The notes under the pieces are model-generated. The model did no database searches and was not told where the DNA came from. It worked only from the letters and a program-made list of their open reading frames with translations. From Malurus cyaneus samueli (lineage: Eukaryota; Chordata; Aves; Passeriformes; Maluridae): a DNA stretch of 64,000 bases. Both the position numbers and the translations under genes were made by a program. Shown here in pieces: positions 24,302 through 37,006 of this stretch (the first letter of the stretch is position 1; each line of letters starts with the position of its first letter). The DNA lies in contig CM019238.1 of the NCBI GenBank assembly GCA_009741485.1, forward strand, positions 12,049,030 through 12,113,029. Reading direction: 5' to 3'.

Positions 24302-25876
24302 GAGGAGATGCATTTGTTAGGCCTGTGCATGCTGTGAACAAAAACTTTCCATAAACATGTATTCCCATGTAAACTGACTTATTCCCAATAATTTGCTCAG
24401 TTTATTCAGTCTTCTTTTCCATCATTATGGGATTAGGATTTTAGTAATGAAAACAAGGATGAATAGTCCCTGATAACTACACCGACAACTTGCAGAAACA
24501 GAACTTCTTGCCTTCTGTGCAACTTCTGGCAGAAATGTGTCAAAATAATTACTTAACAAAATAGTAATAAGTATCAGTCATTATTCATAGAAATATAATG
24601 TAGATTCAGTGCATACTTCTACATGTGATATGGAAATAAGCACACACATGGAATTGCACTGATTAAGCTACAAATACAACCTTAAGGTGGGAAAAACCCT
24701 GTGTTACCACCACAATGTCTTACTCTTAAGCCAGAACATGTCCCATTTTAGTTGTTTGGGAGTGGATTTAAAGTAAGCCACAAAAAAGTTTGCTTTAAAC
24801 CACCACAGTCCTGTCTTTTCAGGAAGTTGCATCAGTGTCTTTAAGCTGGTGCAAATCTGCGTGCAGACAAACCTTGCGTGACACATCCTCATGGAAGCAC
24901 ATTCCAGTCTCACAGCACACTGCACCTTCAGTGCTGATAGATCAGGGCAGGAACTTTTAAAAAAGGGAGATCATTAGTTTTGTGATCGATGAATCCAGGG
25001 CAAAAAGGTTCCACTAAGTCATCAGCTTCAGTGAGTTAATCACCTGGTGTTTGCTGTTCTGCTTCCTCCTTTGGGGCTCACTGGAGAGTAACATCCACAG
25101 AAACTTTAGAGCATTTGCAAGACCTTTATGTTTTAGGTGAAAAGTGATTTCTTTGAAGGATAATTATGAAATGTAGTCAGTAACACCAATGACTTCAAAT
25201 CCTTGCTCTGACTGCCATCATGGTGGTTTGACTGATGTGAAGTTGAGCCTGTTCGTCTCTGTATGTGCTCAATTGTTGTAAAGCGCCAGCAGGGGCTCTG
25301 GGACCTGCTGCTGCTCTGAACCCAGCAATGCAAAGGGATAGCTCCGCAGATCCACAGGAACTTAGTTAGAAAGATGTTACTGGAGCATCTTCAAAGGGGC
25401 ATCTCCAAGGGACTGCACTGGAAGGTGAGTTTGTATCTTCCCCCACAGACTTACAAACTCAGAGCTGGAAGGTGGATTTGCAACAGCAGAGCCTTGAAGT
25501 AGGGGTTTTTCCCATGCAGGAATGGGAGACAAGACCCCTGCAGTTTTTCCAGCCAGGACCTAGGGGAGTGCAGCCAGCTCAGCTGTAAATGTTATTGTAT
25601 GTTTATAAACAAGAGTGGGCTGAAGGGATGACATGGCTCTGTTTACCCCAGTGGCATGCAAAAGTAAACACCCCAGATGAGCTGATCACTAACTCGCCTC
25701 CCCTGCTTTCGTGCCTATGTGAATAGGAACATTCCCCCTCACTCCTTCACTCTGTCTGGTTTTGTTTGCTCTATCTCCACAGGGCTGATTTAATAGTCCT
25801 CCTTGAACTCAGAGAAGGCTATCATTTGCTTGCAGATCAAAACAATGCTGACTGCCTTACATTTGAAAACACCCCA

Positions 25877-25893
25877 CCCCCCCCCCCCCCCCC
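25877..25893. repeat. C17 homopolymer
   Basis: There are seventeen consecutive C on the plus strand, preceded by acccca. The length is probably unreliable in any assembly. Confidence 0.9.
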
Positions 25894-28800
25894 AGTGTTC
25901 TGCTTTATGATCGAGATAAAAATCCTCCTCTCAGTTTCAGAAAACAGGCAGCGAAACTTTGTGCAGTTCGGGACAATCCCACAAAAACCAAGACTCTACT
26001 GAGAGCTTGGGAGCAAGCCAATTTGATGCATTAATCTCAAGAAATAAATCACATAAATAAGAGATAAGCACATGTTTCCCCCCAAGCAAATAGAGGCCAC
26101 TTGGCTGTGAAAGGCACGTCCTTCTCAAATAATGAGTGGGAGACTAATTCCAGGCTCGCAGTCAGTGTTTCTGTAGGGGCTTGCAGGCTGTGAGGAGAGG
26201 AGTAGCTGAGCATTATCAGGCATCTATTGAGAGGGTGTACGTCTGACACAGCTCACAGAGCCAGCAGAAAAGTCAGCACAGACTATTTTCCCACCCACAC
26301 ACTTTCACAAGGAGTCAACGGCGCCACTACTGCACAGGTCTCGTAAAGGGTCAAGGATTTATTTTTCTTGAGTGAGCAACAAACTTCTTTTTCCATCAGC
26401 AATAATATTTTGTGACAGCAAGGCACCATCCCTAGGATCCCAGTAGTCTCTGACCCAACAGACACTGAAACTGCAGGCGCATTGCTGGGTGAGTGCCCAG
26501 CATTTAGTGGCGTGCAGAACCCCTGCTTTGCACTGGGTAGGATGTCCAAGACAGACACTGGAAAGGTGAAAAACACCTGAATTGCCACTTGTGAAATCTT
26601 AATCCACCTCCTTCATGTTTCATTGCATAAGCCTCAGTAATGAGGGCTTTGCAGGAATTCTGGTTGGGGTGTCAGGGTGAGATGTTCTTCTCTCACCAGC
26701 TCTTCCCTAAACTTGTCTTTATTTTTTTCCCTCTGCAGCATGCGCAGAGCTGGGCAGCACTGCAGCTCCCCAGGGTCACCCATCCCCAGCTCCCTCCCAG
26801 GCAGCCCTATCTCTGCAGTGTTTCTGAGGTGCCTTCGGCTGTGCTCCTTGGCCCCAGCATTTTGCCTCTCCATCCCCACAGCCCTGTTGCACCCTCTCAT
26901 TTATTCCAGGCCTTTCTGGCAGCTGGCTTGATTTTTGCAAAGCTACCAAACCACATCTCATGATGACTGATCACAGAAACCATTGTGGAAAGTCATTTAT
27001 TTGCTAGTTTGTCCCCAGGGTGTCTTTGGAAGGGCAGGGGGAAGGTGGACAATAACGGGAGTGAAGGGTCCCTGCTCAGCTCAGGCTTTCTCAGGGATGT
27101 GAAACCCCAGCCAACCACAGCGTGCTTCTACTCAGACATGGGGCTATTTTTAGTGCCACATTTCATCTGGGCTGCTGTTCCCTCTGCTCAGAGCCCAAAT
27201 GTTCTCTCAGGCACTGACAATTGTGAGTGGCCTGAGGCAGAAGGGTGCCACAGCTCTTCCCTGCATGCCAGACAGCCATGAGGGTGCAAAATCAGGGCAG
27301 GCAGCAGATCCAACAGCCTTTTCTACAAAGAACTCTACAGGGCATCCTCTGCTGGGGTCTGGGCTGATAACTCATGGCACAGGACAGGCATCTGCTGCCC
27401 TTCTTCCTCTGCTCAAGCTCTGTTAACCTTCCAAGCTGCAAGTCCCTTGCACCGGCCCTGTGTGAGGAGCGTGATCTGTGCAGGGATGCTGGAGGCTGTG
27501 AATGACATGGAGGTTTGGCTGCCCTCAGAAGCATCTCTCCATGCTGTCAGCTTGTGTCACACCTGCCCTGTGGCATCTGAGGCATTGCAAAGGGTATATA
27601 AGAAAAAACAAGATCTGAAAAACAATGCACCATCAGTCTGCATCTACTCTTTTCAAGCTTTTCCCCCACCTGCAAGCAGGGAAGTTCCAGGAAATGCTTT
27701 GATCTCCTGCTCAGTAGAGCAGTCCCAACTCCAAACCAGCTCTGTGTTTGCCTCCCAGACACCCCAGTATCCCTTGGCATCCTCAGGGACTTTCCCTGTC
27801 AGCTGGAGCTGTCACCCTGGGACAATGTCATTCCTGCTCATGGGGTCACAGTGTGCAGGGACCGGAATTACTGAACTGCTGGCTCTGGGACACAATTGTA
27901 CCCTCCAGAAGAAACAAGGAGATCGAGAATAGATAGTCTGTTGTAATGATGGGTTATGGAGACAGAGCTAATCACCATAGCAAACACAGTCTCCCCTGGG
28001 GAAGGATGAGGGTTTCTGAGCTGAGCTGGGTTGTTTTCCCATGCTGGGTGCTCACTGAGATGTTTGGGAAGTGCTTTGTGCCAGTGAGTTCTGCTGCATG
28101 TGTGTGTGTGTCTGGTTGGGCACAGGGCAGCTCTTCCTGCGCCTGGACTGGAAACGTTTTAGACAGGAGACTGAAGAGCAGCAGATAATAAAAACCACAT
28201 TCCAATCTGAGATTACTGGATGAATAATCTTTGGTGTTGAAATATAAGAAGCTCTGTGAGTCTGGGCTCCCAGTGCTTTCACCAGTACCCAGTGGATGTC
28301 CAAATACAAACAATGAACAACCACCACAAATGCAGTGTGGGGAAGGGGGGAGACAGCTTTGCTCTGTCACTGGGCAGGAGACAGGGACTTGTCAGGTCTC
28401 TTGGGAGTGCTGTGGCCACGGTGTGTCTATGGAGGTTCTGTGCCCACCCCCATCCCTGGTTCCCCATTCCCTCTCCCTGTGCCTGCCTCTTCTGCTGCTG
28501 GTGGGCTGCAGGCCTGGGTGTGCTGCCTCGAGGGGCTCTCAGCCACACACAGCTGCCCCCTCTGTGCCTAAGTGCTGTGTCTAGGACTCACCCAGAGATT
28601 TTTCCGTGAAGCAAATTACTCTGGGAGCCCTCAGCCATGGCAAGATGGTTCACATTCCCTTCAATAACCTTTGGAAAAGGTCCACAGCCAGTCGAGTGTT
28701 GAGCTGCCAGCTCCAACCAGAGAAGTGGGTTAGCAAAACAGAGACAGATGGCCAGGGTTTAACTTGGGCACTTTTTCATTACTTCCATCACGACACAGCC

Positions 28801-31800
28801 ATCAGGGGTGTCTCTGCTGCCTTTGTTGTAACTGGAGGGCTGGGCTCCCTCATCCCCAGCTTGGTGGCACCCCATGCCCTGACTGGGATCTGGGGGCAGA
28901 GCTGACACTCCCTGCCAGGACTGGGACCAGTCTCTGTATCCACAACCATACTGGGAGTAGTGGTGCAGGGACTGCTGTATGCAAAGAGAAAAGGAGGGCA
29001 GGGCATCCAATTTGCAGAGTAAGAGCAGTATCCTACAGAGGTGAAGCAGAGGAAGGTCAGGCAGGGAGGGATGCAGGGAGGTGATGGAGCTGGTGGGGCT
29101 GAGGACACATCCGTCCAGCACCCGTGAACAGACCACGGTGGCAAGTCTGTCATTCCCCAGACCCCTGGCATCAGCACTGACTACACAGGTTTATTGAAGA
29201 ACTTTGCTGCCAGACTGCACAAAAATCCCACTGTGGGCTGGTGTCTGGGTTTAGGGTGTGCAGCAAAGGGTCTTGGGCCTCATGCATCACCCACAGGGCC
29301 TGGTCCCACACACTGCAGAGGATAACTGCACTGACCATGCCATTGTCCTGCAAAATGGGGAGTTGCAGCTCCTGGAGCTGCCCACCCTTTGGCCATGCCT
29401 AGCTGGATCCCCCACATTCCTCAACCTGTGCAGGACAAATCTGCATGGGGAAGCTGTGCCACTTGTTCTTCAGACATCATTGGTACAGGCCAGTCACACT
29501 TGGAGTCAGTCAGCCCATGATTCCAAACCCAAATCATTGCTAGATAAAACCGAGAGGCATGTAGCAGTGACAACATGAGAGACATTCATTCTTTGCATGG
29601 GTGGAGAGAAAATACGGGCCAGGCAATGTCTGGTTTCTATCAGCAATTTAAATGGCTCTCTGGATGTGAGATGAATACGTCCCTTTCCGCACTGCACTTG
29701 CAGGGCTTCTCCCTCTCCCAAGCCCAGCTGCTGCAGAAATACAGGCAGACAAAATTGTCCGGGGTCAGGAATCACCAGCATTCAGTTTTTAAATAGTTTG
29801 GCCATTTTAAATGCTGACAGTTTATTTGTTTGGCCACAAACTTTGCTCAGCCTCCTCCTCCAATTCCACCTGAAGCAGAGCAGCTGGCCACTGGCACAGG
29901 TGCTGCTGTGGTGGCACCATGGTGTGACACATTTGCCCAGGGACACAAATCCTTGACCAGAGCCTCCCTGAGTGCTGGCTGCTTAGCAGGAGCCTCATGT
30001 CCCTGTTGTAGTGGCCCTGAGTGACACCTGGCCATGGGTGCCCCTTGCTGGCATTGGAGCTGCTGGTTCGGGCTGGTCATGGTGCCTGTGCTGGGGGATT
30101 TCAGCTTCACCAGCAAATTTCTTGTTCAAACATCAGCTGTACTAAATTTGTACAAAGCATTTCTCATGCTGTCCAGATGCCACTGCTTCTAAAAATAGAC
30201 CAGTCTAGTCTGTTTTCCCAGCTTCTTGCCTTTTATCAGCAATAGTTTTAATAGTCTTTGCAATACTTAAGGAGCCATTTGTCCACGTCAGGCCAGCAAC
30301 TACTGGGAACAAGAGTCAATCCCAGTTCTCCCAAACTCCCATTCATGCCCTGCACACAAAAAAAAAAAAAAGACCATGAAGAAACTTTTTGCACTGGGAA
30401 ACAGAAGTCCTTGATGTGCACTTAACAGGAGCTGGGTGGCAGTGGGTCAAATCCGAGCTTTCCCTGCCAAACTCCCCAGCACACAAAAGCTGCCGTGGGC
30501 CCTTCCCTTGGCACTGGTGCAGCACCTGGAGAGGGAGCAGCATGTCCAGAGGACCCCCAGCATGGTGAGCTGTGCCACTGTACCAGGACAAGGACAGCCA
30601 AAGGATGGATTGGGATGGGGGAGGAGGAGATGAGAGAACATGACATGACACGAGATTGAGTGAGATGGGACAGGGTGTGTTGGGATGGGGTGAGGATGGG
30701 GTAGAACAGGTCCCAAGGGGATGTCAGGCCAGCATTCAGGACCAGTTCCATCCTGTTGCCAGCTTGGTGCGAAAAGCTGAGGTATGCACTCATGCCTCAC
30801 TTTCCCCATCTCTCAGTGGGGATCACTGTACTGTTTGAGAGTCTGGCAGCTTTGTCAGGCTGGAGGTCACCATATCAGCAGTACTGGTTCAAGCGCCAGA
30901 CACAGACACTATCTGTGACAATGTTGTGCTTGTTATTATTTTATTTCATGCAAAATTTATGCCATTTCTGAAGCGTTTCTGCAAACACAGCTCTTAGGGA
31001 CCTTGTCATCATTTAAATATCCAGTGATATATCCAGTTCTTGAATGTTGTGGCTTCTCCTGTGTTTATTTTTCCTTCTCCTGGACCTTTTGCTCAGCAGA
31101 CAGGCTGGATTTTTTCTTTTCTTTTGGCTCTGCCTGCCTGGAGAAAGCATCCCAGGAGGTGCAGCATTGGCAGAGCTTGTGCAGGACTGTGTCGAAATCC
31201 CAGGGGTGGTCACAGGGGTGCCTAGGGACCAGGAGGAGGGTGATGGACACCTTGAAGAATAAATCCAAGGGAAGAGCAGAGGCAGAGGCTTTCCTGAAAT
31301 GCAACCACCATCAGCCTGGCTGGCCCTGAGGCTGCATTGACATTTCAAAGTGTGATGAACTGGCAGACAGTTTGGGAGAGAAATAATCCTGCTCTGAATG
31401 CTTCACTGGAATCGTATCTGCGATCAGAGCAAAGCTCTGCCTGTTCTTCTTGCAGAAGAGCCTTTGGGAGCAGTGGACACCCCCACGCACCCCGATGTGG
31501 GCTCAGGCATGGACCAGGGGCGGGAGATGCAGGCTGTGTGCAGGCTGTGCCCAGGAAAGCTCAGCCAGGGCACACCGTCCTGTTTGCCGGGTCCCCTCTG
31601 CGGGAGCTGCTCCCGTACGCTGCCCTTTATTCTGCTTCTTCCCAGCGGCTGCCGGGAGGCCGCGGAACAAACAAACCGGGAACAATGCTTTCCAGGAACC
31701 CCGCACTTCCTCCGGGAGCCCGGGGTCAGGGCTGTGAGCTCCGCAGAAACACCCTGCGCTGGCGCTGGAGAGAGCTGGAGCGGAGAGCATCCCGCCCGGC

Positions 31801-33370
31801 CATCCTGCCGGGGGTTTGGGGAAAGAAAATAGAAAAAAAAAAAAAATTGCAACTTATGCTCCATCCCCCGAAAGAGTTTTTCAATTCCCAGTGCGAGGAC
31901 CGGAACACATTGGTGTTTCAGGGAAGGCTCAGAAAGTGCTGATGAAGCATTTAGACTTCGGGACTGACAGACTGGAGGGCAACATGCGTGGTGAGAGGCT
32001 TGTTCCCATAGCGCCTCCAAAAAATCCATGCCGGGCTACATTTGTGGAATGGGCTGCATATAAATTATCCATAAATAAGCTTAACATTAGTGAGCAGGTG
32101 GAACAGGGCAGGGTTCAGGAAATTATGCAAAGACAGTAGACAAAGAGGCAGGCTGCGATTGCTCTTTGTGTTGGGGAGCTGGGCTCACTTTGTGCAGTCA
32201 CAACGAGTTAGTGCAGGGCACAAAGGCGGCAATTTTGGGTTTGATTAAACTCTCTGACAGCATTCATATGTTAAATGATTATGTGCTACTATCTGCTGCT
32301 ACAGTATGCACATCACAGGAGAATCACAAACGAATCTGTTGAGGCCAGAGAGCAGTGTCACAGGAGATGTAGTTAATAAGCCAAAGAAGAGCAGGGTAAA
32401 AAACCAAATTTGTTGTGGTTCTTACTCAATGACCAGGCCCATCAAGTCAGGAAGAAATGAGTAATATGGCACACCACAGATGTATGTTCTGGCATTTGAA
32501 ATTCAAATCCAGATGCAAATATTGTAGTCAGGATCCTGTCTCCCACCTCCAAAACTTCAGACACACAAGAACGGCATCCTCTGCTCCAGACAATGCCTGT
32601 GGAGGCAGGCCAGGGCTGTTCAAAGGCATTCCCAGCATAAGGATTATTTTGCCTTTATGCTTGCTGCCCATTCAGTCTTTTGTGAGATGCCACGAGGAAT
32701 GGAGTGACATTTGAAACAGGAACAAGGATTAGACGTGTCCCCCCCTCCCCGTGTCAGTCACACAAAGCCTGGCGGAGGAGCTGCCGAAGGTGCTGCAAGG
32801 CAGAGCCGATGCCAACCCAGCATCACCTTCACACAGGAGGGGAGTGCAGGACCCAGCACCCACGTGTGCTGCCTTCTACCCCCATCTTTTCACCTTCTAC
32901 GGGTGAAAAGATGTCTGAGACCCTTGCCGGCGGGCAGCAGTGAGTGGGCAGGTGATGCCCCTCCATGCCATGGCTCTTCCTGACTGTCATCGACACGGAT
33001 GTTGGAGCCATCTCACATTTCAATAGCCACAGCACACATCTGGGGCTGGGCTCAGTCCCGAGTTGCACTGGAGAGATGAGATCACATGAAACAGCCATCT
33101 CCATGCAGGCTGGGGTTGCCCAAATCTCTGGTGTGCAGGTAAAATTGGGTTATGTGGGCTGTGGAGGAATCAGGGCCCTGGAGCACTGCTGGGTAGCTGC
33201 CCAGGGACACTGGAAATTAATTCACCAGTCTGGTTATGCTGATTGGCAGCTGCCCAGTTTAGGTTGTTTGCAGGAGGATTCATTCAGTGAATAGAAACAT
33301 GTCTGTGTCCTGATCCTCAGCAAGGTGCACAGCAAAGGTCCTGCAATGTTACCATTCCTGCCCCCCAGTA

Positions 33371-33520
33371 GAGAATCACAGAATGGTTTAGGGTAGAAAA
33401 GCCCTCAAAGATCACCCAGCCCAATCACTAACCCACGTTCACCACTAAACCATGTCCCCAAGTGCCACATCCACACGCCTTTTGAGTATTCAAGATAACC
33501 CTTCCCCCAAGATCTCTTCA
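33371..33520 (-). mobile_element. CR1 LINE 3'-end fragment
   Basis: The plus strand begins gaatcacagaatggttt and continues through aaagatcacccagcccaa and ccatgtccccaagtgccacatc. This is the reverse complement of the 3' end of an avian CR1 element, so the element runs on the minus strand with its 3' terminus at about 33371. It is 5'-truncated, as nearly all CR1 copies are, and diverged. The inner boundary is approximate. Confidence 0.85.
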
Positions 33521-33659
33521 TTCCCATTCCACTATTACCAACTTTCTTCTCACAAAGCATTTTCCCCTCCCCCAAAAGAACAAAACAGAAATCAAGAGTG
33601 CATAAAGATTTTTATCTGGAGCCAGAGGGCTCTGGGAGCGTGTCTGCCTGCCTGGCGGT

Positions 33660-34035
33660 GGGGAGAGCTGGCTCCATGGGGAGGGCTGGCTCCATGGGGA
33701 GGGCTGGCTCCATGGGGAGAGCTGGCTCCATGGGGAGAGCTGGCTCCATGGGGAGGGCTGGCTCCATGGGGAGAGCTGGCTCCATGGGGAGGGCTGGCTC
33801 CATGGGGAGAGCTGGCTCCATGGGGAGAGCTGGCTCCATGGGGAGAGCTGGCTCCATGGGGAGAGCTGGCTCCATGGGGAGAGCTGGCTCCAGGGAGCTG
33901 GCTGTGGGGAGAGCTGGCTCCATGGGGAGGGCTGGCTCCATGGGGAGGGCTGGCTGTGTGGGGAGAGCTGGCTCCATGGGGAGGGCTGGCTCCATGGGGA
34001 GAGCTGGCTTCATGGGGAGGGCTGGCTCCAAGGGA
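33660..34035. repeat. 18-bp minisatellite, about 20 units
   Basis: The unit is ggggagagctggctccat, alternating with a variant having gggagg in place of ggagag. Variant units occur near 33890-33910 (gggagctggctgtgg) and 33945-33965. Because 18 is divisible by 3 and the unit has no stop in several frames, all copies stay open. The plus strand reads repeated Gly-Arg-Ala-Gly-Ser-Met and the minus strand repeated Glu-Pro-Ala-Leu-Pro-Met. These frames are by-products of the repeat, not evidence of a gene. Confidence 0.95.
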
Positions 34036-36986
34036 CCTCTGACTCTACAGGGAGCCCTGTCCAGCTGCCTGCCTCGGCACAGGGCTGGCCAGTGGTCACC
34101 ATGCATCAGATTGCAGTGAAAGGTTTTACTGCCCAGTCAGCTCACCCATGTCAGTCAGCTATTTGGCTGAAGGGGAGGTGTCCATTCAAAGCGAGTTTAC
34201 AGCAGAGGCTTTATTTTTATTTTAAAAGCATCTGGAAATTAAAAATCCCCTTTGGCATTCGTCCACTTTGGAGAGAGAGCCAGGCCTGTCGTCTGGCCAA
34301 GCAGCCCTGCTCTAGCTGAGCTGGGTGGATCCAGTGCTGGGACATTTTCCTAACTCGAGCAGGAGTGGGATGTTGGCTTTCTTCTAGCAGCTCCACGAGC
34401 TCCCCATGCCGAGTATTGGTTTGGTCTTCACACCATGTGTGTGACACCACATGGATGTCACTCAGAGCCATTCAGGGTGTGCTGAGCTCTTCCCCAGCCC
34501 AGGACAAAGAGCAATGCGACAGACAGTGAGAGCAGGGTTTGCCTCAGGTGAAGGGCAACCATGAAAAACATGGGTTGTTTATTTTCATCTGCAGGCTTGA
34601 CAAGTGACATTGCCCAGGACTGGCTGAACCTGGTGGAACAGGAATGCTGAATTTATAGCAGAGCCCTGGTAAGTTCTCCATGAGCAGCATTTTTCCTCCA
34701 GATCCACAACAATTTATTGAATTTTTCCTTGGCAGGGTGGCAAACCCAAGGTGGGTCATCTCTTGGGTCAAGAGATGTTTCAGAGAATAGAAAAACAAAG
34801 GGAAGTAAATCCAACATCCTCATGCAGGTATGGTTGCATAGATCTGTTTGTCATCCTGCAGGGAAATAGTAGGAAAACTGAAAATGTCCAGCCTGCTCTG
34901 GCAGCTGGCACTCCAGGCTTTCACCTACATCCCAGGAGGGCCTGGGTTGCCCTCCTGCCCTTGGGGTGGAAGCCCCCCAGCCCGGGGCAGCTGCAGCCAG
35001 CAGTGCATTCTGTGCCTGATCCGTGCCTGGAGGGAATGAGGGTTATTGCTGGTGAGCATCTCTTGTGGCAGGAGAGGAAGGGGATGCCCCTCAGGCTGGG
35101 ACAGGGGATCACACTCACACAGAACCATCAGCCCTCAGCCTGCCCTCCCCAGCCTGCCCTGTCCCACCGGCTCCTGCTTCCAGGCTCAGTCCCCATCCCT
35201 GCTCCAGCATGTCAGCACGAGCTGGTCCCTGCCAGAAAATTCCACCACTGGCACAGTCCAGAGAGGGCCAGGCATGAGGAGACACGAGTAAAGACTCTTC
35301 TCTAATCTTAGCTAAGCCCTTACAAAGCCCTACTGCACAGACACAAACGAGACTTCTTCAGAGTCTCATAAAACTGAGAAAGCTACGGCCAGACCCTCAT
35401 GGCAATGGCAACACACCCTTTTTAGCACAAAGCCTATCTTCCCACATTGGATTTCAAGTCCCTTTTTCAAAGTATGGAAGCATTAGATCTTTCCAAAGAA
35501 AGGATTTCCTGAATTATTCTAACACTAAAAAAAAAAGTATTCTTCTCTGCCCTGCCTCTTACAGGCAGCTGAAGTGCTTGGCTGAAATGGTTCTTTTTTC
35601 TAAAAAAAATAAAAGCCAGAGTCATGACATAAGAACAGGATCTTGTATTTAGAAGGGACATGAACCTCCAGAGCAGGCTATGCTACCAACTCTGCCTCTA
35701 ATAATAGCTGCCAACTTTGTGAGCATTGTACATTGTTTAAAGAATCTAATCGAGTTATATATTCCTTTTGAAGTCAGACAACTTTGATTTAACAATGGCT
35801 TCAGAGCTTTGAAAAACCCAGTCTTTTCTAGTTTGTCTTCCATGATGGTTCCTTACCTGTCTCCCATTGCTGAATAAATCATTATAAACATAAACCAGAT
35901 GCCTAATGCTAACAATAACTTTAGAGAGCCCTGCTTCCCCCAAGATGTATGGGCAATGACTAACACACTTTTAGCCTCCAGACTTAATTTAAAGCATTCT
36001 GGAATTGTGCACTGGTGAGATGAAGGCTGCCCAAGACAATAACTTTTACATTAAATATAATCTCTGTCTTTAGCAGCAACAAAGTCAAGGTTGTTCTCCC
36101 TCAGCCCCGGTGTCTCAGCTGGCTGTGGGCGCTCTGCGAGCCTGAAGGCATTGGAAAAGGAAGACCAGCTTAAAGAAAATGAAGTGTCTGTGTTTAATGC
36201 ATGGGAGCAGCAGCCTATGTGACCTGCAGTGAGCGTGCAGCAGCCAGGCACCGCTCCTCCTAGCACAAGTGTGACAAGGGACAGACAGTGCTGAGTCTCC
36301 AGACACACTGTCTCCCTCTGGAAGAGCAGCAAACACTCGAGCTGCCCTCAGCTGAGCTGCAGCGCTTTGAAACCCGCAGCTCACCTTTGCTGAGGACCGC
36401 GGCTGTGCGGGGCAGCGCAGGGGCTGTGCCGCTGGAAGATGAGCGCTCCTGACCCAGAGACCTCAGGCTGCGGAAAGCCTGCAGCTAACAGCTGCTCCAG
36501 AGCCGCTCTGCAGGGAATATATTGCTTAACAGAGGAACACATTTAAATGCATTACTAGCACAGCTAAATTAGTGTCTGGAGATTGAGCTCTGGCAAAGAA
36601 ACAAGGTTTTGAAAGCTTCCTTCAGTATTCTTTCACTTTCCTATGTCTGCACACACTGAACCTACAACTGGGTTAATCTTGCCATTTTATTTTCATGATT
36701 TTGTCATCCCTGTTCTACGAGGTTTTCTGTCTTCCTTGGTTTGGTTATTTGAAGCAATAACTAAAAAGTGGAGAGGAGAAGAAAGGATGGGAGGAAATCT
36801 TTGGATTTGCCAAAGTTAAGGAAATTAATGTTAGATAAACTCTTCCACACAAGTGTGCTTTGCCCTTGTGACGTTGCCGGCGCAGCGTGGCACAGTGGGA
36901 AGCTCAGTACAGAATTTCCTGACACAGAGTGAATGAAAAAGAGCCATTTCTAAAAATATACCAGCAAGGAGGCTCATGGGGAGCTT

Positions 36987-37006
36987 GGGGGGGGGGGGGG
37001 GGGGGG
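36987..37006. repeat. G20 homopolymer
   Basis: There are twenty consecutive G on the plus strand, followed by tgtgg. The tract can form G-quadruplexes, and its length is probably unreliable. Confidence 0.9.

Larger units (their letters stand above)
11451..33370. other. Intergenic stretch without recognisable gene
   Basis: I found no exon with protein homology or phase-consistent splice pairs. GC-richer patches with chance open frames occur around 13.3-15.3, 20.1-22.3, 23.3-23.9, 26.6-29.4 and 31.4-31.8 kb. AT-rich stretches around 12.0-13.2, 15.9-16.4 and 23.9-24.9 kb have the look of conserved non-coding sequence, but conservation cannot be tested here. In mammals PLAC1 lies between the miR-424/503 cluster and PABIR2. 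It is described as a mammalian gene and I saw no trace of it. Confidence 0.55.

Noticed and set aside
33598..34119. Protein with a GRAGSM hexapeptide repeat
   Set aside because: The frame begins with GTG and consists almost wholly of the minisatellite. The other frames are equally open.
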